NCBI GenBank assembly: GCA_022266195.1
Contig: WHVY01000001.1
Coordinates: forward strand, 16,616,001-16,680,000
DNA: 64,000 bases
Source: Tetranychus cinnabarinus
Lineage: Eukaryota > Arthropoda > Arachnida > Trombidiformes > Tetranychidae
Reading direction: 5' to 3'
Of this stretch, positions 58,838 to 64,000 are shown in pieces (the stretch's first letter is position 1; the number at the start of each line of letters is the position of its first letter). The translations under genes were made by a program, and so were the position numbers. The notes beneath the pieces were generated by a model, which had not been told where the DNA came from, ran no database searches, and was given only the letters and a program-made list of their open reading frames with translations.

Positions 58838-59074
58838 CGCTTAGCAAAATTTTGACAGCAATGATCTATTTTCATCAATAATACAACTATACTTGGACGT
58901 CATGTCATTGTTTGTAGTTAATTCGATCGATTAAAACGAAAAAGAATTTTAATAACAAAACAATATTAATTTTTCAACTTTCGTTTCCAACAGTTACGAG
59001 TGAATTTGAAAATCTGAACTGCATCATTTAAAAAGATTGTAAAACATTCAGATAAACATTTGCCTTCAGCAAAT

Positions 59075-60247
59075 ATGGATGAAATTAAATCAAATTACTG
59101 TCATTCCCAGACTGAACCATCAAGCTTACTTGGCTGTTCACTTGTACGTAAAAATGTGTTTAGTCAAGTAGTGTTTTGGGTCGCTTCAATTGCATTGATT
59201 TCAAAAGCCGTCTACAGACTTTATCTTGCAATTATTACATCAATTGACGTGAGTGAACCCACAACTGTTATTAATAGCTATGAAAACATACTCAATCAAA
59301 TGTACGCATTGTGTCTTGGTTTAATCATTATGCATTTTGAAGTTAATCGTTCCTTGTACATTGAATATTTAGATTGTTACCAAACAATCGTCAGCAATCA
59401 TTTCGGTAAAGCTTCACTTGAATTTGTCAAAAAATGGGTCAAAATCATCCGCTTCTATGTAATAGTTGCATTCATCTATGAAGTGATAACTACTTCGACA
59501 AATAATTATCTTCGTTATTTTCACAAGTTCGGATTTACAGTAAATATGGGCGCTATTATTTTCTTCGATTGGATCGTGCAGCTTAGTTATATCTTTTCAT
59601 TGCAGTTTGTAATGGAATGCTGCATCTATTGTCAGTCAACATTCATACCCATTAATGCATTACTAGATACTTTATTGAACCGAAACAAACTTTCATCACC
59701 GCTTACCATCAATCGCATGGCTAAGTCGACTCGTTTATATTACATCAAAACCATTAAATCAATTATTTACATGGACAAATTTTTGTCTTATGCTGTTTTG
59801 GTATTTTATTTGTACTTCATTGGTCATTGTATTTTTATTTTCAGCTCAACTCTGAATATCGGACACTCACTTTATATGCTGTGTTACTCAGTCTTTAGAT
59901 TTTTTGGTGAATCTTCATACCTTGTTCTAGTCACTTACCATTTGATTCGTGTAAATCAATTGTCAGTCCAAATATTTGACAAAGTCTATCAACTTTCATT
60001 TTCATTCAACTCTGATCAATCAATTGTAGCAGTCAATGAGGTTAGGTTAGCTTTAACTGAAACTTGTCCATTAATTTTAATAAATATATTTCTCTTTTTG
60101 CAGATAAATCTGTTTCTATTGCGAATCAATCGGAATGATGTTGGATTCACATTCGCTGGCCTTTGCCTGGTTTCACCCAGTTTTGTCTCATCTTTGGCTA
60201 CCATTTCATTGACTCTCGGCTTAGCTTTACCTAGTTTTAGCAGATAG
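59075..60247 (+). CDS. Gustatory receptor-like protein, subfamily A
   Basis: Exons 59075-60040 and 60104-60247 give 369 residues starting MDEIKSNYCHSQTEPSSLLG. It has the same subfamily A blocks as the minus-strand gene at 51417 (SLVRKNVFSQV, VMECCIYCQSTFIPINALLDT, TYHLIRVNQLSVQIF). The last exon reads INLFLLRINRNDVGFTFAG. The 63-nt intron (GTTAGG...TTTGCAG) contains no in-frame stop, so a transcript keeping it would add 21 residues before the seventh helix. Confidence 0.78.
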   Translation: MDEIKSNYCHSQTEPSSLLGCSLVRKNVFSQVVFWVASIALISKAVYRLYLAIITSIDVSEPTTVINSYENILNQMYALCLGLIIMHFEVNRSLYIEYLDCYQTIVSNHFGKASLEFVKKWVKIIRFYVIVAFIYEVITTSTNNYLRYFHKFGFTVNMGAIIFFDWIVQLSYIFSLQFVMECCIYCQSTFIPINALLDTLLNRNKLSSPLTINRMAKSTRLYYIKTIKSIIYMDKFLSYAVLVFYLYFIGHCIFIFSSTLNIGHSLYMLCYSVFRFFGESSYLVLVTYHLIRVNQLSVQIFDKVYQLSFSFNSDQSIVAVNEVRLALTETCPLILINIFLFLQINLFLLRINRNDVGFTFAGLCLVSPSFVSSLATISLTLGLALPSFSR

Positions 60248-60449
60248 ATTTCAATTAGAAGTCCATTTGATCAAAAGCTGCCTTTCAAATTGTAAATTCA
60301 TGAAAAAAGCGAATATCTATTTCATACTGTAAACCTTTGATTAATGCATAAAAATGTGGGGTCAAGCTTCCAAGAAAAATCAATAAGTTGTTGTTTCTTT
60401 CATTTTTACACTGAAAATTAGACTAATAATGACTAAATAACAGTAGATG

Positions 60450-60531
60450 GAGCGTTCCGAATGGCCTAATGGTTAAAGGTTGCGTGAAGACTGCTAACTT
60501 TCATGTGTTGTTGGGTTTGCATCTCGCTTTA
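60450..60531 (+). tRNA. tRNA-Ser(GCT)-like sequence, degenerate (pseudo-tRNA or SINE head)
   Basis: The stretch contains an A-box-like TGGCCTAATGGTTAA, an anticodon-arm-like GACTGCTAAC (anticodon GCT in a CTGCTAA loop) and a B-box-like GGGTTTGCATC in the right order and spacing for a serine tRNA. The B box departs from GGTTCGANTC and the acceptor ends pair poorly. I read it as a tRNA pseudogene or the tRNA-derived head of a SINE. Confidence 0.5.
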
Positions 60532-60914
60532 GTTTTAGAATCTCGCCAAGTTCAAATGCTAAGTTTATGCTGGCCTAAATTGTTGCCATTTGTGAGAAAA
60601 TAATGACGAAAAGGACACAAAAATTGTTACGGATGCACTTTTTGCAGGTTTATTCACATCCAAGAATTCCGGACTGAATAGGTGAAAAGCGCATTTCACC
60701 ATCAAAGTCGCAAACTTCCATTATACATATACATTTTATCAATATATGAATGCTTTTTTTGGATTGCCGGATCTTACTAAAAATAAATTGAAGCTATTTC
60801 ATTGATTAAATAGTTTTAGAATCAGATTTTTCAAATGTGATTTTCGTGCAAAACTTTTCGACAAAGCTAATGAATGATGGATGAGAAAGAGAAAAATTAG
60901 GAAATTACTGACAA

Positions 60915-60956
60915 AATAACAATTAAATCGGCAACTTTGTAACCAACAGTAACGCA
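60915..60956 (+). promoter_or_regulatory. Shared upstream element of subfamily A receptors
   Basis: AAAATAACAATTAAATCGG then ACTTTGTAACCAACAGTAAC, about 70 nt upstream of the ATG at 61025. The same block stands at 63067-63107 before the next A gene and, in diverged form, before the minus-strand A gene. Confidence 0.55.
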
Positions 60957-61024
60957 GCAGTGAAAAGGATTAATCAAATTGTCCAACAGGTTAATATTCA
61001 AATCAACATTTACCATCACCAAAT

Positions 61025-62190
61025 ATGGATGAAATTAAATCAACTTATTGTCATTCTCAGAATGTACCATTTAGTTTAATCGGATGTTCACTTGTTCGGA
61101 AAAATGTGTTTAGTCAAGTAATCTTTTGGATTGCCTCAATCGGATTGATTTTCAATGCTTTATACACAATTTATTTCATCGTTAGTCCAGTGATTCACGT
61201 TCATGGTGCTGGCATCGGTGAATATGAAGAAATACTTTATCAAGTGTTTTGTCTGGGCCTTGGTTTAATCACAATGCGCTTTCAAATCAACCGTTCCTCG
61301 TACATTAAGTATATGGATTTTTACCAAACAATTGTTGCCAATAATTTCGGTAAAGCTTCACCTAAATTTGTGAAAAAATGGGGCAGAAATATTCGCTTGT
61401 GGGTAGCATTCGCGTTCATCTATGAAACGATAACATCTTCGACCAATACTTATATGTATTTTCAAAAGTTCATTTTACCAGTAAATATGTTTGCTACCAT
61501 TGCCATTGGATTAATCGCCCAACTCAGTTATATCCTTTCAATTCAATTTATGATTGAATGCTGCATCTATTGTCAGTCAACATTTATACCCATTAATGCA
61601 TTACTAGATACTTTATTGAACCAAAACAAACATTCATCACCAATTGCATTCAGACGTATGGCTAGATCGACTCGCGTATATTACATCAAAACCATTAAAT
61701 CGATTCAATATATGGACAGATTTTTAGCTTATGCCATTTTCGTCTTTTATTTTCACTTCATTGGTCATTGTATCTTCATTTTTAGCTCCACCTTCGCTAT
61801 CGGACAATCCCTTTTTATGCTGTGTTACTCAACCTTTAGGTTTCTCGGTGAATCTTCATACCTTGTTCTAGTCACTTACCATTTGATTCGTGTAAATCAA
61901 TTGTCAGTCCAAATATTTGACAAAGTCTATCAACTTTCATTTTCATTCAACTCTGATCAATCAATTGAAGCAATCAATGAGGTTAGTTTCAGCCAAATCG
62001 TTTGTTTGATAATTTAATAAAATATTCTTAATTTTTACAGATAAATTTGTTTCTATTGCGAATCAATCGCAATGATGTTGGATTCACATTCGCTGATCTT
62101 TGTTTGGTTTCACCCAGTTTCGCATCATCTTTGGTCACTATTTCAGTGACTCTCGGTTTAGCTTTACCCAGTATTATCAAGAGTCACTAA
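61025..62190 (+). CDS. Gustatory receptor-like protein, subfamily A
   Basis: Exons 61025-61981 and 62041-62190 give 368 residues starting MDEIKSTYCHSQNVPFSLIG. It is closely related to the gene at 59075; the fourth-helix block IECCIYCQSTFIPINALLDT and the C-terminal part of exon 1 are almost identical. In the last exon the otherwise constant TFAGLC reads TFADLC, placing an Asp inside the predicted seventh helix, and the tail ends IIKSH. No stop or frameshift. Confidence 0.78.
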
Positions 62191-62589
62191 GTCACTAAAA
62201 AACCTTTATTTTCTCGAGAACCAAATGTGTTCGCAGAAATTAATAATTATTCTTATTCATAATATTATAAAATAATATAATATGTTATCATTTTATTGTA
62301 AACACTTGTATTTAGTTATTTTACATAAAAAAAGTTTCCATTTATAAATGAAATCAAAAATTCTTCCATGCAGGTAACCCTCTCTAAATATTAAACGTAA
62401 TACAAACACCAACAAACAACTTTGCTATATCGAAGCTTATTGATTTTTTGCTAAAAGTCGAGAACTTTTTACTAGTACCACTCTGAGAGGGTTGATGGTG
62501 TTATCCATCGCAGTTTTCAAGTCAAGTATAGCGTAGTCAAACAGCCGGAAAGTGGTTTCTCGTGTCGAGCAAGAAACAAAACTTGTGAA

Positions 62590-62770
62590 AAGATTCAACA
62601 TTAAAATTGGACTTGATGTAACTAGATCAATTTATCGGTCAATATTAAATAGACCATCGAGTATTCTTAGTAAATCACTTTTACTGGAAAACAAATGGAG
62701 TGAAACATTACACTTGTTTACTAACATCTCACTATCCATATGCATGCTTAAGTTATTTGAACCATTGTAA
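62590..62770 (+). pseudogene. GR pseudogene fragment, subfamily C N-terminus
   Basis: Encodes SIYRSILNRPSSILSKSLLL and ENKWSETLHLFTNISLS, matching the N-terminus and first helix of the C gene at 46014, then stops at 62768. Nothing further of the receptor follows. Confidence 0.75.
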
Positions 62771-63066
62771 TGAAATTCAGGTTCATTCTTTAAAATCCAT
62801 CCACCTAAACATGTATTTAACTTTGTTTTTTAATGCTTTGTTGTATTAATTGCTTGATCGCATGCATCGTTTGAAAACTCAGATGAAATCGTTGTTTTGC
62901 GTTAACCCACTCTGCTTTGAAATGCAAAATTAATTTAAAAATCTAGAAATAAATACATTTAAATGTATTGTTATTAATAATGAACGAGATACAATGTGAT
63001 ATTAACAGACTGAAATTAGTGATTTTCAATCTTATACTTGGAAAATAAAATAAAATCATTAAAAAA

Positions 63067-63107
63067 AATAACAATTAAATCGGCAACTTTGTAACCAACA
63101 GTAACGT
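63067..63107 (+). promoter_or_regulatory. Shared upstream element of subfamily A receptors
   Basis: Identical over about 40 nt to the element at 60915-60956, here 73 nt upstream of the ATG at 63180. Sequence after the block differs between the two genes, so conservation is local. Confidence 0.55.
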
Positions 63108-63179
63108 ATGATCAATGAAATAAAAAGGTCAGAACTTTCAAGTTAATGGTTTTCAAATAAAGCTTTACCACCAGCAAAT

Positions 63180-64000
63180 ATGGATCAAGTTAAATCAATT
63201 TATAGTGATCCACAGACTGAACCGTCTAGCTTACTCGGCTGTTCACTTGTACGGAAAAATGTGTCAAGTCAAGTAATGTTTTGGGTCGCTTCAATCTCAT
63301 TGATTTCAAAAGCCGTCTACAGACTTTATGTCATCTTTACTACAGGCATCGACCACCGCGAACCCCCTATCATCAGATATGAACAATTGCTCATTCAAAT
63401 GTATTCACTGTGTCTTGGTTTAACCATTATGAATTTTGAATTTAATCGTTCTGTGTACATTACTTATTTGGACTGTTACCAGACAATTGTCTCCGAGCAT
63501 TTCAGTAAATCTTCATCTAAATTTGTTAATAAATGGGTCAAAATCATTCGCTTCTGGGTAATAATCGCATTCCTCTATGAACTGATAACTATTTCCATCC
63601 ATACTTATTTGCGTTATTTCCACAAAATTGGTTTACAGGTAAATTTTTTTGCTAACATTTTGGTTGTGTTCATCTCTCAAGTCAGTTATATCCTTTCAAT
63701 GCAATTTATAATTGAATGTTGCATCTATTGCCAGGCAACTTTCATACCAATCAACACTTTGCTAAATAATTTTTTGCACCAAAACAAACATTCAACGCCA
63801 ATTAAAATGTATCGAATGGCCAGAGTGACTCGCTCATATTACTTTGAAACCATTAAATCTATTCGTTATATGGACAAGTTTCTAGCTTTTGCCGTTTTGG
63901 TCTTTTATTTTTACTTCAGTGGTCGTTGTATTTTCCTTTTTGGCAGGTTCTTTCAAGGCTCGAGTACGATTTACTTGCAAATTTATAACTTTTTCAGGTT
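63180..64000 (+). CDS. Gustatory receptor-like protein, subfamily A (3' partial)
   Basis: Open from ATG at 63180 to the right edge, about 273 codons, starting MDQVKSIYSDPQTEPSSLLG. All subfamily A blocks through the fifth helix are present (SLVRKNVSSQVMFW, IIECCIYCQATFIPINTLL, FYFYFSGRCIFLFG). The familiar IGHCIFIF reads SGRCIFLF here. The end of exon 1 and the last exon lie outside the window. Confidence 0.77.
   Translation, partial: MDQVKSIYSDPQTEPSSLLGCSLVRKNVSSQVMFWVASISLISKAVYRLYVIFTTGIDHREPPIIRYEQLLIQMYSLCLGLTIMNFEFNRSVYITYLDCYQTIVSEHFSKSSSKFVNKWVKIIRFWVIIAFLYELITISIHTYLRYFHKIGLQVNFFANILVVFISQVSYILSMQFIIECCIYCQATFIPINTLLNNFLHQNKHSTPIKMYRMARVTRSYYFETIKSIRYMDKFLAFAVLVFYFYFSGRCIFLFGRFFQGSSTIYLQIYNFFR

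Overview
The window is nuclear DNA from a compact, AT-rich arthropod genome. Introns are spliced (GT..AG), often 58-110 nt, and genes lie on both strands. The orthologues recognised (SLCO/OATP transporter, HAND, a Met-like bHLH-PAS factor, UBE2K, QSOX, an hnRNP L fragment, BCAS2) are animal genes. The dense array of two-exon gustatory-receptor-like genes, with many fresh pseudogenes, fits a spider mite of the Tetranychus type, where such receptors are known to be massively expanded. The species is inferred, not proven.

Layout. 1-9.1 kb: seven exons of an SLCO/OATP transporter (+) whose 5' end lies outside the window, with a small palindromic transposon relic in one intron. 9.1-12.0 kb: no gene seen. 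12.0-15.0 kb: hand (-), two exons. 15-22 kb: about 7 kb of AT-rich, microsatellite-rich non-coding DNA upstream of hand. 22.2-24.6 kb: six-exon bHLH-PAS gene (-) with a TA-flanked inverted-repeat element lying just beyond its stop codon. 25.2-31.5 kb: a graveyard of decayed duplicates, comprising repeated copies of a small membrane-protein gene, two BCAS2 relics and a QSOX relic split by one of those copies. 31.67-32.11 kb: a non-autonomous DNA transposon with long terminal inverted repeats and a 9-bp target duplication. 32.4-33.3 kb: UBE2K (-). 35.2-37.5 kb: QSOX (-), whose thioredoxin domain has lost its CxxC. 38.5-39.1 kb: truncated hnRNP L-like gene (-). 39.5-41.1 kb: the intact parents of the decayed copies, a 135-residue single-pass membrane protein and BCAS2, both (+).

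42-64 kb is a receptor cluster. I see five intact or apparently intact receptors (46.0, 47.5, 50.3 on the minus strand, 59.1 and 61.0 kb), one cut by the window edge (63.2 kb), one with a single nonsense codon (57.7 kb), one with an insertion (42.0 kb), and five or six more broken copies or fragments. They fall into three N-terminal subfamilies, called A, B and C here, and all share a near-constant last exon. The cluster is interrupted at 53-57 kb by an island of GC-richer, mostly decayed coding sequence of unknown origin. It includes zinc-finger-like pieces and a duplicated segment, one copy of which carries a transposon insertion.

The single-copy genes do housekeeping or developmental work: mRNA splicing (BCAS2, hnRNP L), ubiquitin conjugation (UBE2K), disulfide formation (QSOX), organic anion transport (SLCO), heart/mesoderm regulation (HAND) and hormone or bHLH-PAS signalling. 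They are not an operon or a pathway. The accessory regions at 25-32 kb and 42-64 kb are shaped by tandem duplication, small DNA transposons and pseudogenisation.
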